From Teredinibacter haidensis (GTDB taxonomy: Bacteria; Pseudomonadota; Gammaproteobacteria; Pseudomonadales; Cellvibrionaceae): a stretch of DNA of 64,000 nt. The notes beneath the pieces were generated by a model. That model was not told where the DNA came from and searched no databases. It was given only the letters and a program-made list of their open reading frames with translations. The translations under genes and the position numbers were made by a program. Each line of letters starts with the position of its first letter. Position 1 is the first letter of the stretch. The stretch covers positions 1,612,001 through 1,676,000 of the forward strand of contig NZ_CP060084.1 in assembly GCF_014211975.1 (NCBI RefSeq), in the 5' to 3' direction. Shown here piece by piece: positions 37,835 through 47,062 of this stretch.

Positions 37835-38989
37835 ATGAAGAAAATATCTGCCTCTAGAAAAAGTCGTGCAGTGTTAATAGGGTTATTGCACAGGCAAAAT
37901 CGTACGAAACAAGGGCGTAGAGCTGATAGGAAGTGTAAAGGTCAGGCGAAAAGCCAAGATCACGAAGAGGGTTGGCTTGACGGGTTGGTTGAAAAAGGCC
38001 TAAATGCGCAGATCGTACGTAGAAGAAGTGTTGATATCTATCTTCCGACAAAAATGAATTTCTCTGATAGGTATGACGAGACAATCTTGTACATTACGGC
38101 GATTCGTAAGCTTGCCAAAGCTTTTTCTAGCCCTCATACCCTATACAGGATCGGACACGTCCACTTTGATGACTTACAGCAAATATCAACCTCTGCGGCC
38201 TTAGTTTTAACTGCAGAGTTGTCGCTTTGGCAGGATCAGCTACCAGGCAATTTGACTCCAAGACTGGAAACATGGAACCCCGAAATACTCACTCGCTTTA
38301 GGGAGCTGGGGTTCTTCGACTTATTTGGTCATGGCAAACTTAATTTGCCGTGTAATGGAGAAGATGCTCAAATTAAAATTGTTAAATACGTAAAGGGTAG
38401 CTGTCAAAATAAAAGCCATGGCCTTAAGTCAAAGATGTTAGACATTGTTGGAAGAGAGAAAATCGAAAAGTGGCCGATGCTCAGTGGCGGTTTAGACGAG
38501 GCAATTACCAACGTAGGTCATCACGCCTATCCAGAAGGGCATCCGATCGCAGATCACGATAAAAATTGGTATTTAACTGGCGCCTTTGATACGGAAACAA
38601 ATGAAATGAAAGTGGTTTTCTATGATCAGGGCGTTGGAATACCTGGTTCTTTGCCAGCATCAAAGTACTGGGAAAAAATCACAAAGCTCCTCTCAGAGTG
38701 GGATATACCATTGGCCCAGAGATTGCATCACTCTACTCTTATCAAGGGAGCGATGGAGCATTCTAGGACAAGAACTGACAATGAGAATAGGGGAAAGGGG
38801 CTCCAAGATTTACTGGAGTTTGTTAAGGAAAGGGGGGCTGGTTACCTCTCTATTCTAAGTGGACACGGACTGTGCAAGTATTCGATTGAAAATGGGAAAG
38901 AGAGAACGAAGACAGAGCATTTCTCATCCCCTGTGTTGGGGACTTTAATAATTTGGAAAGTAACCCTTGGAAGTAGGCCCAAAGTATGA
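37835..38989 (+). CDS. GHKL (HATPase_c) ATPase, first gene of a three-gene operon
   Basis: The 384-residue protein has a basic N-terminus (about 1-50) and a linker domain, then a GHKL ATP-binding domain. The N box is LDEAITNVGHHAYP (about 218-231), the G1 box VVFYDQGVGIP (about 258-268), and the G2 box RGKGLQDLLEF (about 322-332). There is no histidine-kinase phosphoacceptor domain, so it is more like a MORC/Hsp90-type or anti-sigma-type ATPase than a sensor kinase. Its stop overlaps the next ATG by 4 bp. Pairing with a STAS-like protein recalls anti-sigma/anti-anti-sigma partner switching. That role is inferred. Confidence 0.85.
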   Translation: MKKISASRKSRAVLIGLLHRQNRTKQGRRADRKCKGQAKSQDHEEGWLDGLVEKGLNAQIVRRRSVDIYLPTKMNFSDRYDETILYITAIRKLAKAFSSPHTLYRIGHVHFDDLQQISTSAALVLTAELSLWQDQLPGNLTPRLETWNPEILTRFRELGFFDLFGHGKLNLPCNGEDAQIKIVKYVKGSCQNKSHGLKSKMLDIVGREKIEKWPMLSGGLDEAITNVGHHAYPEGHPIADHDKNWYLTGAFDTETNEMKVVFYDQGVGIPGSLPASKYWEKITKLLSEWDIPLAQRLHHSTLIKGAMEHSRTRTDNENRGKGLQDLLEFVKERGAGYLSILSGHGLCKYSIENGKERTKTEHFSSPVLGTLIIWKVTLGSRPKV

Positions 38990-39351
38990 AGGCGTTTAAT
39001 ATTGGAAAGCAGTTTAATTCTCATCCGATAGGCCGCTATTACAGTGATGGTGAGGGAAGCGGAGAGGAATTTAGGGAGGACTTTCTTCTTCCCAAGTTAT
39101 CGGCATTGGGGGAAGGAGAAAAGCTTTGTGTCATAATCGATGACGATGTAGATGGCTACGGCTCGTCATTTTTGGTTGAGGCATTTGCTGGCTGTGTGAT
39201 CTATGGCCACTATAAATCGCAAGAACTCCTTTCGAAACTGGACATTGTGTTCCATGACGAAGAGTTTGAGTTCTTTGCTAAACGGGTCTCCAAATATATA
39301 GCGGATGCGAAATACAACTCTGAAAAATACGTAAAAACTAAAAAGGCGTAG
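38986..39351 (+). CDS. STAS-like DUF4325 protein
   Basis: The 121-residue protein has the DUF4325 pattern KLCVIIDDDVDGYGSSFLVEAFAG, a STAS-like fold normally found beside or fused to GHKL ATPases. In such pairs the STAS domain is probably a partner or target of the ATPase. Its ATG overlaps the ATPase stop (ATGA) and its stop is 1 bp before the membrane gene, so all three are translated together. Confidence 0.75.
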   Translation: MKAFNIGKQFNSHPIGRYYSDGEGSGEEFREDFLLPKLSALGEGEKLCVIIDDDVDGYGSSFLVEAFAGCVIYGHYKSQELLSKLDIVFHDEEFEFFAKRVSKYIADAKYNSEKYVKTKKA

Positions 39352-39352
39352 G

Positions 39353-39880
39353 ATGGCGGATTTTGATCGTTTGATTGAGTCTCAAAATCACCTGCTCGAA
39401 CAGTTGATTTTGGGTACGAAGATAGAGTGGTGGTATTCACTATTCTCTACAGCGGCGGGCGGAGTGATTGCCGCTTTAATGGGAGCTGCAGTTGCGTATA
39501 TATTGACCGACAAACTGCACAGAAAAGATGATCACCGAAAGTGGCTTCAGGCGCAGAAAATATCTTTGGTCAAGCTGGTTGAAGAGTTCGAGTCACGTTC
39601 TATCGAGTATTGGAGCAGAAATCGTTGCGAGGAAAAGGATACGACTGACGAAATTAAAATGAAGGTATTACATAGTCAGATTCGTAGGAATTTCAAAATA
39701 TTTACCAACAAAGACGTATCAAACAAAATAAGCGACCGAATACATGATTCGATTGCTCAACTCTATGATCACGCTTTAGGCGGTACATTTGAGAGTCAGG
39801 ATAAAAAAGTGTCTACGAAAAACGTAAGAAAGACACAGAATTTTTGCGGATCGATAGTTACCAGTATTGCAAATTTATAG
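39353..39880 (+). CDS. Membrane-anchored protein of unknown function, third gene of the GHKL operon
   Basis: The 175-residue protein has one clear membrane segment (STAAGGVIAALMGAAVAYIL, about 32-51). A long, charged cytosolic helical region follows (KLHRKDDHRKWLQAQKISL...). The first bases follow the DUF4325 stop by one base. It may be the membrane effector of the GHKL/STAS pair. I do not recognise the family. Confidence 0.65.
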   Translation: MADFDRLIESQNHLLEQLILGTKIEWWYSLFSTAAGGVIAALMGAAVAYILTDKLHRKDDHRKWLQAQKISLVKLVEEFESRSIEYWSRNRCEEKDTTDEIKMKVLHSQIRRNFKIFTNKDVSNKISDRIHDSIAQLYDHALGGTFESQDKKVSTKNVRKTQNFCGSIVTSIANL

Positions 39881-40373
39881 CAGTTTGGCATGAACAATAT
39901 TGGCGTGTATAAAAATGCCGAAATTGAATCGAATTGCATTTCCTGGGTTTAATATCTAACGCCCCCTATCTGGCCGAAAGTCGCCTGTTAGATTAGGTCA
40001 AGTCGTTTCGGCCAAAACAGCCAGATCAAAAGTGAGCCACGGCTATGATTCAAATTGTTCACCAAGCTCTTTGGCGCCCAATCTTTGGTTAACGTGACGA
40101 TCTAGTCATTTTCCATAGTTCGTTTGCAGTCTCTTCTATTTCAGGCAAGCTTTGACTAACTGAGTCTACAACGCAGTTGATTGCACTTGCTGTGAGAAAC
40201 CCTTGCTGGTCGCTCTCTTCGGCTGTAGCTGCATTAATCGCCATTGGTTCAAGTCCAGAATGAGGAATTGAATTCTGCACTTTGATTGTGACTGGCGCTA
40301 TATATCGCAGACCACCAGCCCCCTTCTCAATATAATCGAGGCTTTTGAAATTATCATACTTGGGGAATAACAC
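39881..40373. other. Intergenic region, doubtful minus-strand frame
   Basis: An inverted pair CTGGCCGAAA/TTTCGGCCA lies near 39970-40018. A 99-codon minus-strand frame (40089-40388) lacks an ATG start and is not called. No other feature is seen. Confidence 0.4.
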
Positions 40374-40931
40374 ATGGATGCAGAGCAATATGGCTCACTC
40401 ACCTATAAACAAACCGCTAGCTACCATGAAAAGCTACGGGCGCAGGTGTTTCGTAATGCTGAGAAGGATTTTGGCGGTCTTGGAATCACTCTCTCTGAAA
40501 TCTCTTTCAAAGATGCCAATGAAGCAAGCTCTTGGAAGAAACTGTGGCCTAAGCCTGAGAAAGCGGCGACTTGGGATTGGGTGCGACTGTACAATGAGCA
40601 TCATGGTCGCGGCGGGGCTAGACGGTTCGACATGGCGATTAGACGGGGCGGAACGCTGCACGGGCTATGTTACGGTATGATGGAACGTAACAGGCTTGTG
40701 CTAAGACTTCACGCCCTTGAGCGCTCCCCAGTCAATAACGAGTTGGCAGGTAAGGTACTCGATATTACCCTCTACGCAGCAGACCTGTACGCCAGCATTA
40801 ATGGTGCGCAGGAGATCTGGCTGTGTGATCCTGTTTCCCCTGCTCACACGCGGCTTTATCAAAGTAAGGGTTACAGCCCTGTTACCAACTGGCGGGATGA
40901 TGTGACCCACTTGATGCTGAGGTTAAAATGA
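40374..40931 (+). CDS. Possible acetyltransferase-like or phage-cluster protein
   Basis: The 185-residue protein (MDAEQYGSLTYKQTASYHEK) has a beta-alpha arrangement ending IWLCDPVSPAHTRLYQSKGY, like the C-terminal part of GNAT acetyltransferases (the LYxSxGF motif). GGGGAA lies upstream of the ATG. It leads a run of overlapping small genes of phage-like style. The enzymatic role is a guess. Confidence 0.6.
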   Translation: MDAEQYGSLTYKQTASYHEKLRAQVFRNAEKDFGGLGITLSEISFKDANEASSWKKLWPKPEKAATWDWVRLYNEHHGRGGARRFDMAIRRGGTLHGLCYGMMERNRLVLRLHALERSPVNNELAGKVLDITLYAADLYASINGAQEIWLCDPVSPAHTRLYQSKGYSPVTNWRDDVTHLMLRLK

Positions 40932-41158
40932 TGAATGACGACGAGCTGGACAGCGAGATTCAGAAGAAAATTGACCAAGCCAAGAAAAATATGGCAGAGA
41001 AAGGCCGTAACTATGACGGGCTGGGGGATGCTATTGAGAAGGAAGGTCACGAAGGGCCATATTTTGGGCCACGCAATGATATTGAATACAGAAAATTAAT
41101 TAAGGATATCCGCGAATCGGGGAAAGATGATGACGACGACGAACAACAAAAAGAATAG
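40928..41158 (+). CDS. Small highly charged protein
   Basis: The 76-residue protein (MMNDDELDSEIQKKIDQAKK) is rich in Asp, Glu and Lys, with a DDDDEQQKE tail. ATGA overlap with the gene before supports cotranslation. It is likely disordered, with no recognised family. Confidence 0.55.
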   Translation: MMNDDELDSEIQKKIDQAKKNMAEKGRNYDGLGDAIEKEGHEGPYFGPRNDIEYRKLIKDIRESGKDDDDDEQQKE

Positions 41159-41273
41159 CGCTGACGCAGGTATTCAAAAGAAGCTCGATGCTATTAAAGG
41201 CAAATCAAAACATGATGCCAAGTTAATGGCAACGAAGCTCAACGCGCAGCGCAATAAAGCCAAAACGCCCTGA
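41127..41273 (+). CDS. Very small basic protein
   Basis: A 48-codon frame starts inside the end of the previous gene (ATG 41127) and gives MMTTTNNKKNSADAGIQKKL..., Lys/Ala-rich. It continues the run of overlapping small genes. Being so short, it is uncertain. Confidence 0.4.
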   Translation: MMTTTNNKKNSADAGIQKKLDAIKGKSKHDAKLMATKLNAQRNKAKTP

Positions 41274-41291
41274 CATTTCATAGCGTTATAA

Positions 41292-41615
41292 ATGGCAAAG
41301 GTAATCCGCCTCTCTCAAAAACAGAACGCGCAACTAAGGGGTAAGCCCGATAAGGAATTAGCCCTAGCTGCTGCACGTAGATCTATGGAAGGTGTGCGTC
41401 GTAATCGTCATATTCAAGAGCCAGAACAGCTGGCTTCTGGCAAGTCAGACGAAAACGGAAATATGGTGATCGCGGAGGAAGTAATTTATCTTATTCACCA
41501 TATTTCACACTCTCAAGTTGGCACATCCCGGTGTCCGCTGTTGGCCGTTACCGGATCTCAGGAATATTTCAAGGTTACCGTTGGCTGTGTTAGGTTGGGG
41601 TACGTAACAATCTAA
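41292..41615 (+). CDS. Small protein of unknown function
   Basis: The 107-residue frame begins MAKVIRLSQKQNAQLRGKPD, basic and DNA-binding in look. The last 30 residues seem less protein-like, so the 3' end may be degenerate. It ends the small-gene run. Confidence 0.45.
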   Translation: MAKVIRLSQKQNAQLRGKPDKELALAAARRSMEGVRRNRHIQEPEQLASGKSDENGNMVIAEEVIYLIHHISHSQVGTSRCPLLAVTGSQEYFKVTVGCVRLGYVTI

Positions 41616-41726
41616 GTTCATATCCGTTGAACTCTTAACCATAATGTCAAAGACTATGTTCAGTGCTACACTCTTTACCAAATTCGCGTTGTATGCATTG
41701 CCCTTTAAATAGGTGAGGGAGCACTT

Positions 41727-43781
41727 ATGAGTGCCATATGGCATGTTTTTCAGATCAAATGGTCATTAACCCTAGTCGTTGCGGGGTTCTCCTGCTTCGC
41801 TTTCTCTGACTCTAGTAGTAATAGCCTCTTTAACATGTCGCTTGCTGATTTGTTAGATGTAACAATTTCTAGTACCTCCCATTTTGATGAGACAAAGATG
41901 AGTTCCGCGACAACCGTTGTGCACAGCTCTCCCATTCAATGGAAGCAACAAGGGGCAAGAACACTCGGTGAGGCACTGAGCCATATGCCATCTTCGATAG
42001 GCGTACAGGGCGCCGGAACAACTCAAATGTTTGCCGTGCGCGGGTATTTCGATTTTGCTGCGGATACGGGTATCGCCGTTCGTTTGGATGGTATCCCTAT
42101 GAACAAAATAAGATCCGGTACGGGTTTGCTTTCGGCGAATGGTTATGATCTTGCCGCTTTGGAAAGTCTTGAATTAATAAGGGGGCCTGGCTCATCGTTG
42201 CACGGAACGGATGCCTTTCACGGTGTATTGTCCCTGCAAACCAAGTCGCACTCCAATGATAGTGAATATGGAAAAAGTACGAGTGTTTCCAGCGCTTTGG
42301 GGAGTCACGACTATTCTGCGCTTTCTGTGAGTAGCCACACTGCCGAGCAAGGTACTCATCAGGCTGGCACGACATTAAGTTATCGAAAGTTTGGCGATCA
42401 AGACTTGCGTTACCCTTATACAGAGCCGGCGAGTGGACTGCATAAATCTGGCGAAAGAAGTAATGAGCAGGAAATACTTAATGGTGTTTTCAGCTATATG
42501 TATACGCCTAACCAAACTACTGAATATATCGGAACGGCCTATTTGTTTAAGGTAGACGCTAATCAGTTACCCGGTGTAGGGAGAGAAATTTTGGGTGAAT
42601 CATTGCAGGAGGACAAAGACTGGTCTGACTACAGCAGTTTGACTAGCGTTCTGAAAGTTGGGATTAACCACCGGCGTTCGGAGCGTTCTTCACTGTCTGC
42701 CTTTGCGTATTATTGGCGTAATGTTGATTTCTTCAGTACCGATTTAAGCAATACTTTTTTGGGATTTCGTCTTGATGAGGATCGCGAAGAAAGTCATTTT
42801 GGTTTTCAGGTTCTCAATCGGCATGAGTTTCGTGATTCGTCCGTGGCCTATGGTTACGACTTTCGGTCGGGATCTCTTGATGATTTTGCGGAGACGCTTA
42901 TTGGTAAAGACGATAGTGTTACCAACAATCAGCGTGTAGAGACAGGTTTCAGTGATGATGTTCACAGCTTGTTTTTTGATGGCAGAACGTCAATAGCGTC
43001 GAGTAGTATCGATTTTGTGTATGGCTTGAGGCTAGATAAATATACGTCTTTTGATCTGCAAGCTAGCCCGAGGCTTAGTTTGATAGGGCCTGTTGGTGAG
43101 GGCTCTGTTTGGAAGCTTTCGTATGGACATGCTTTTCGTGCTCCGAACCTATTCCACCTTTACGGTGCCTCTACAACAAAGCCCAATTTTGATATACAGC
43201 CGGATCAGTTGGATAACATTGAAGTTGTCTTTCAGCGCCAAGTACAAGATTATTTTGTCAGCGTGACTGCCTTTAAAAACTGGTGGAGTGATGCGATTAG
43301 ATCGGTGCTTTTAGATCAGCCCGAAGGTGATTTTGTACTGCAATACCAAAACACGGGGAAAAACGAGGCTTATGGAGCCGAGTTTGAGGCGAAATTTGAA
43401 AGAAATAGAAGCCGAGCGGATCTTTCGCTATCCTATATTAAAAGTAGGAATGTAGATTCGAATGACGATTATGCGGCTTTTCCAGACTGGATACTAAACC
43501 TAGGGCTTGGTTACCAGCTCTCCGATCGTTTGGATGTATATATGAACAATCGGTTTCATCATCGACAGGAAGCCTCTGAGTCGGGCGTTTCTCAAGGGAG
43601 TCGTCAGTTTTTTCGAGCGGATGTGATTTTTAACTGGGAGCAAACTGAAAGACTTACTGCGCAATTCGCAGTGAGGAATCTATTCGATAGGAACAATTAT
43701 TTACCTTCTTATTTTGGGCATGAAGAAGGTGTTCCTGATACGGCTATCAATGCCTCTGTCTCCCTGAATTTTCGTTTCTAA
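41727..43781 (+). CDS. TonB-dependent outer-membrane receptor
   Basis: The 684-residue protein has a signal peptide (SLTLVVAGFSCFAFS). The plug domain is at about 45-170 (VRGYFDFAADTGIAVRLDGIP, LESLELIRGPGSSLHGTDAF), and a 22-strand-like barrel ends in the outer-membrane signature SLNFRF. It resembles BtuB/FecA-type TonB receptors that take in siderophore, cobalamin or oligosaccharide. A GTGAGGGA ribosome-binding site precedes it. The substrate is unknown. Confidence 0.9.
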   Translation: MSAIWHVFQIKWSLTLVVAGFSCFAFSDSSSNSLFNMSLADLLDVTISSTSHFDETKMSSATTVVHSSPIQWKQQGARTLGEALSHMPSSIGVQGAGTTQMFAVRGYFDFAADTGIAVRLDGIPMNKIRSGTGLLSANGYDLAALESLELIRGPGSSLHGTDAFHGVLSLQTKSHSNDSEYGKSTSVSSALGSHDYSALSVSSHTAEQGTHQAGTTLSYRKFGDQDLRYPYTEPASGLHKSGERSNEQEILNGVFSYMYTPNQTTEYIGTAYLFKVDANQLPGVGREILGESLQEDKDWSDYSSLTSVLKVGINHRRSERSSLSAFAYYWRNVDFFSTDLSNTFLGFRLDEDREESHFGFQVLNRHEFRDSSVAYGYDFRSGSLDDFAETLIGKDDSVTNNQRVETGFSDDVHSLFFDGRTSIASSSIDFVYGLRLDKYTSFDLQASPRLSLIGPVGEGSVWKLSYGHAFRAPNLFHLYGASTTKPNFDIQPDQLDNIEVVFQRQVQDYFVSVTAFKNWWSDAIRSVLLDQPEGDFVLQYQNTGKNEAYGAEFEAKFERNRSRADLSLSYIKSRNVDSNDDYAAFPDWILNLGLGYQLSDRLDVYMNNRFHHRQEASESGVSQGSRQFFRADVIFNWEQTERLTAQFAVRNLFDRNNYLPSYFGHEEGVPDTAINASVSLNFRF

Positions 43782-44224
43782 AAGTGAGGGCGATCAATCT
43801 AATCTTACCTTTAATTGTTAAAAGTATAAGCTTTCCCGCAGGCTAATTGACTTCTCTCTTTGCTAATTATTTGATAATAATGAATGTACGTCGGGATCCT
43901 TTTTCGGCCTCAACCACTAGCTGGACAGTCATAGTAAGGCGTGGGTTAAGGTTGCGTAGGTTATCGGGTAAGGACGCATTCGCCTGAAAATGAAAGCTAG
44001 GTACTGCCTACGATAAGTACTTTTTAAAACCCTTCTGACCCATGAATAGTGGCGCCCGGGGCCGGGTGAATCCAAACAGGCTTAGGCCTGTTTGCCCCCC
44101 CTGCGGGGCTTCTCGTTGCAAAATGCCCTTCCGTCGCATTTAGCGAACCTCCGGTTCAAGTCCGGGCTTGGCTCTGTTACCGACTAAATTCGGTGATTGG
44201 GGTAAGGGAGTGCTGGAAGGTATG
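43782..44224. other. Intergenic region beside the island
   Basis: No gene is seen. It has strong GC-rich hairpins (AAACAGGC/GCCTGTTT near 44073-44092, and GCCCC/GGGGC after it) and tRNA-3'-like scraps (GGTTCAAGTCCGGGC at about 44153). These may be remnants of earlier insertions at the tRNA-Leu locus. Confidence 0.4.
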
Positions 44225-44284
44225 TGGTGCCCGGGGCCGGACTTGAACCGGCACAGCCAGAAGGCCGGGAGATTTTAAGTCTCC
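44225..44284 (-). other. Displaced 3' half of tRNA-Leu (attachment site at the far end of the island)
   Basis: On the minus strand this reads anticodon arm, variable arm, a GCCGG TTCAAGT CCGGC T-arm and the acceptor ending CCCGGGCACCA. That acceptor pairs with the GCCCGGG 5' end of the intact tRNA at 57772-57858. The first 19 bases (44266-44284) are identical to 57813-57831. It is the host's original tRNA end, pushed away by integration. Confidence 0.85.
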
Positions 44285-44320
44285 AAAGGATATCAGTATA
44301 ATAAGGAGTTCAGACCTGTA

Positions 44321-44368
44321 TGTGTAAGTATTTGTGTAGTTAAAGTGTGCAAAAACATTGCTTACACA
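44321..44368. promoter_or_regulatory. Integrase arm-type sites, left end
   Basis: TGTGTAAG at 44321, TTGTGTAG at 44332 and the inverted CTTACACA at 44361 match the motif repeated beside the integrase at 57625-57699. Arm-type integrase binding sites are expected at both ends of such elements. Confidence 0.6.
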
Positions 44369-44436
44369 GGGTTAAAATCGTGATAATTCAACCCCGCGTA
44401 TAGGCTCGGTCAATCTGTAAATTTCACATCCAGTAT

Positions 44437-44739
44437 TTACTGACGTCGTTCGTAGAACTTATCTCGGCTTCTGGGGCTATCTAATTCGTGGCAAGTCAAG
44501 CACAACGCCTCATATGCTTTCTTCTCAGTTACGGGTGAATTCGGATCATCTACAAACCCCTTCAGCTTAGTCTTATAGATGTACTCAAGCTCGTTGTAAT
44601 TACCGTTTTGACCACATGACACCAAAGGTGGGTCACCGCTTCCTTGTGGGTAGTTGTCCTCATATTCAAACTGGTTGTTAATGTCGGTAATGCTTTCCAC
44701 ACTGCTGCACTTCAAAAAAGTTACTGGTTTCACTGACAT
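44437..44739 (-). CDS. Protein of unknown function at island end
   Basis: The 100-residue protein (MSVKPVTFLKCSSVESITD) has a CLTCHELD motif near its end, a two-cysteine/His set that could bind metal (the CxxCH pattern). There is no signal peptide. It is divergent from the toxin-like gene. No family is recognised. Confidence 0.5.
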   Translation of the reverse strand: MSVKPVTFLKCSSVESITDINNQFEYEDNYPQGSGDPPLVSCGQNGNYNELEYIYKTKLKGFVDDPNSPVTEKKAYEALCLTCHELDSPRSRDKFYERRQ

Positions 44740-44951
44740 ATTAGGTGCCCCGTGGTGATTGATTGTGTCTTTTAGGGTAGTCGAGGGCTATGGGGTAATC
44801 AATTATCACATCGACCCAAAATGACGTTATTGGCGTCATCGCAAAATCAACCTGTGAAGCAATTCCTGTGATGTCCGTCACACTGATTTATAATTGGCTG
44901 GTTTTGAACATCACCATTCAGGGAAAACTACAACACGGGGCACCATTCGTT

Positions 44952-45746
44952 ATGTCAGTTGAAAGCGTAATTGCAAAAGGCAACCAATGCTTAGAAGACC
45001 GAGAAAATATTCCATCTGCACCACTATGGCACATGGGCAAGGTTGCTGTATTTGAGTCAAAAGAAAGCTTTGACCTATTACAAAACACAATTGATTACCT
45101 CACCTGCAAAGGTAAGACGGGAAGACAGTTCACCAGCAATGAAAAGGAATTTATGAGAGAACTTTTCGAGGCTCTATGGTGGGGTGGCAAATATCACGGC
45201 TTTAAAGAAGCTGCTGACTTAGCGAACCATTATGTTAATGGCGATGGGAAAATATTAACAATCAATGCACAAGTGTATAAAGAATCCGTTATTGTCAAAG
45301 ATACAATGACTGCGATGAAGTCCCACATTAAAGACATTGCCTCAAAGCGAAGTCCTTTGTCTAATATCAGCACAGGTGATAGAGCATTTCTCAACTCCTC
45401 ATATGCAAAACCTTTGATGAGAGGCAAGAGGAACGTCAATACCCACGGCTACATTTTAAATAATGGCGCACTGCTTGTAGAACAGACCAATCAACGCTTA
45501 AAAAATGCTGACCACCGTTTTTATTTAAAGGTCAACACAACCAAAAATGGTGCTAACTTCTTATCGTCATGGAAAGTTGAAAGCATTTACGATTTTGAGC
45601 CATTCAGCAAAGGCTATATTACTGACATTCCGTTAGCTAAAGGCTTTGTATTAAAGCTTCCTGATGGACTTTCTCATCATCTTACAAAAATTGGTGTTGC
45701 TAAGGACTTTAAGTATCTATCCACATGGCAGGAACTCTGGAAATGA
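44952..45746 (+). CDS. Possible toxin-like protein paired with a lipoprotein
   Basis: I chose ATG 44952 (MSVESVIAKGNQCLEDRENI). The longer frame from a GTG at 44868 adds a hydrophobic stretch. The 264-residue protein has a helical middle (EFMRELFEALWWGGKYHGF) and a C-terminal beta-rich part. Its stop overlaps the next gene's ATG by 4 bp, and that gene is a small lipoprotein. The layout is like toxin/immunity pairs, but I do not recognise either family, so this is only an inference. Confidence 0.6.
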   Translation: MSVESVIAKGNQCLEDRENIPSAPLWHMGKVAVFESKESFDLLQNTIDYLTCKGKTGRQFTSNEKEFMRELFEALWWGGKYHGFKEAADLANHYVNGDGKILTINAQVYKESVIVKDTMTAMKSHIKDIASKRSPLSNISTGDRAFLNSSYAKPLMRGKRNVNTHGYILNNGALLVEQTNQRLKNADHRFYLKVNTTKNGANFLSSWKVESIYDFEPFSKGYITDIPLAKGFVLKLPDGLSHHLTKIGVAKDFKYLSTWQELWK

Positions 45747-46120
45747 TTTTGAAAAAGATATTCGTGCTTGTGATGCTGGGGTTTGCCATTTCGGCTTGTT
45801 CGAAAAAGCCAGATTGTATGGTAGCCGATTCCATTCAAGAAATCGGAAATGAATCACTAAACAACAAAGGGCTACACCTTTACTTACGAACATCTGGCTT
45901 TAGCGAGAAAGAACACTTCTATGAGTTGTTCAGGGGGGCGCCATCATTTGATGAATGTGGAATAACCACTACTGACACTCTGTCTCAGGCGCACGTTGAT
46001 ACTTCTATTGGAATACCAGAAAAACTCATTATTAAAAAAAATAAAATTGAGATTGAATACAAACCCGGAGAAATTGGAAATCAGTTAGGCAGCGTAATTG
46101 TTGTTTTGGATAATATTTAA
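45743..46120 (+). CDS. Small lipoprotein, possible immunity partner
   Basis: The ATG at 45743 overlaps the previous stop (ATGA). The product starts MILKKIFVLVMLGFAISAC, a lipoprotein signal with SAC lipobox, followed by about 107 residues. A longer in-frame start six codons upstream is less likely. It would sit in the inner leaflet or outer membrane of the envelope. Confidence 0.7.
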   Translation: MILKKIFVLVMLGFAISACSKKPDCMVADSIQEIGNESLNNKGLHLYLRTSGFSEKEHFYELFRGAPSFDECGITTTDTLSQAHVDTSIGIPEKLIIKKNKIEIEYKPGEIGNQLGSVIVVLDNI

Positions 46121-46141
46121 GCTACTACAGCTTATTCTAAC

Positions 46142-46438
46142 TCAAAGAACAGTTCTCCATATATCCTTGACTATTACTTTTACATCATCCTGAATAAAAG
46201 TCCACACGCCTTCGTTGTTGTTGTGGTTTTCTTCAGAGTCTTCTCGACGTTTAACTTCAAAATCAATGTTATATTTCTTTTTCAAAAATGCAGTAATCTC
46301 TGGAAATATTCCTGTATTTTCAACTTGGTATCCGTCAATGTTTACGGGAAAGCGGTTGTTCGAGCATTCTTCAATTACATCGACAGCTGCGAAGTTATCA
46401 CGGATGACCTTTTCAATTCTAAACCGATATTCAATCAT
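46142..46438 (-). CDS. Protein of unknown function
   Basis: The 98-residue protein (MIEYRFRIEKVIRDNFAAVD) is acidic, with EDSEENHNNNEGV near the end. No signal peptide or motif is recognised. It converges with the lipoprotein gene. Confidence 0.5.
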   Translation of the reverse strand: MIEYRFRIEKVIRDNFAAVDVIEECSNNRFPVNIDGYQVENTGIFPEITAFLKKKYNIDFEVKRREDSEENHNNNEGVWTFIQDDVKVIVKDIWRTVL

Positions 46439-46498
46439 AGGGCTTTCAACTCAGTTAGCGGGTTAGAGTAAGTATTAGTTACCAAATTTTTGCATAAA

Positions 46499-46963
46499 CT
46501 ATTCTGATTGAATTGGCGAAACTTGCCATAGATTGGATTCAATACCCTGCATATTCTCTTCAATAAGAGTCACCGATTGACACTCAATTAAGTCGGTGAC
46601 TCTTTCCAAAATAACGTCATCACTCAAGCCCAGCGCACGACGAGCAATCACTTGAACAGTTTTATTCGATCCTATTTTAGCATTGAATGAATGCTTGTCA
46701 TGCTGAGTAGCATTGTCATTCCAAGAAGCTTGTTGAGTTTTGGTATTAATATGTTTTGATTGTGCAATATGGACGTGACGCCGCTGATTTTGTTCAGGTC
46801 GTGCAGGGTCAACACGGTACATCCAGTTTTTTACTCTCGAATCTCGCCACTGGCTTTCATCAAGAACAACCCAATCACCAAAAAGGTCGGTAGGTACTTC
46901 CAATATGAGATAATCAATTTCTTCCGCGTCCAAATACTCTAAAAAGCCCATATGTTTGACCAT
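46499..46963 (-). CDS. Protein of unknown function, DUF6367-like
   Basis: The 154-residue protein contains MYRVDPARPEQNQRRHVHIA, then SKHINTKTQQASWNDNATQH. That pattern fits a small conserved family (tentatively DUF6367) seen beside island genes. No signal peptide or catalytic motif is seen. The function is unknown. Confidence 0.6.
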   Translation of the reverse strand: MVKHMGFLEYLDAEEIDYLILEVPTDLFGDWVVLDESQWRDSRVKNWMYRVDPARPEQNQRRHVHIAQSKHINTKTQQASWNDNATQHDKHSFNAKIGSNKTVQVIARRALGLSDDVILERVTDLIECQSVTLIEENMQGIESNLWQVSPIQSE

Positions 46964-47062
46964 TAGCTAACCCTGTCCGATAAAATCAATCAATAGAAAA
47001 ATATTAGTCACTTGCGGTGATATGGGCAAATATGCTCAAGCGCCATTTTGATATTTTATGCG

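Noticed and set aside
40089..40388. 99-codon minus-strand frame
   Set aside because: It has no ATG start and overlaps the start of the better supported gene at 40374; it may be a remnant.
44045..44170. tRNA-like scraps (GCCCGGGGCCGG, GGTTCAAGTCCGGGC)
   Set aside because: They do not fold into a complete tRNA and I cannot prove they come from earlier insertions.
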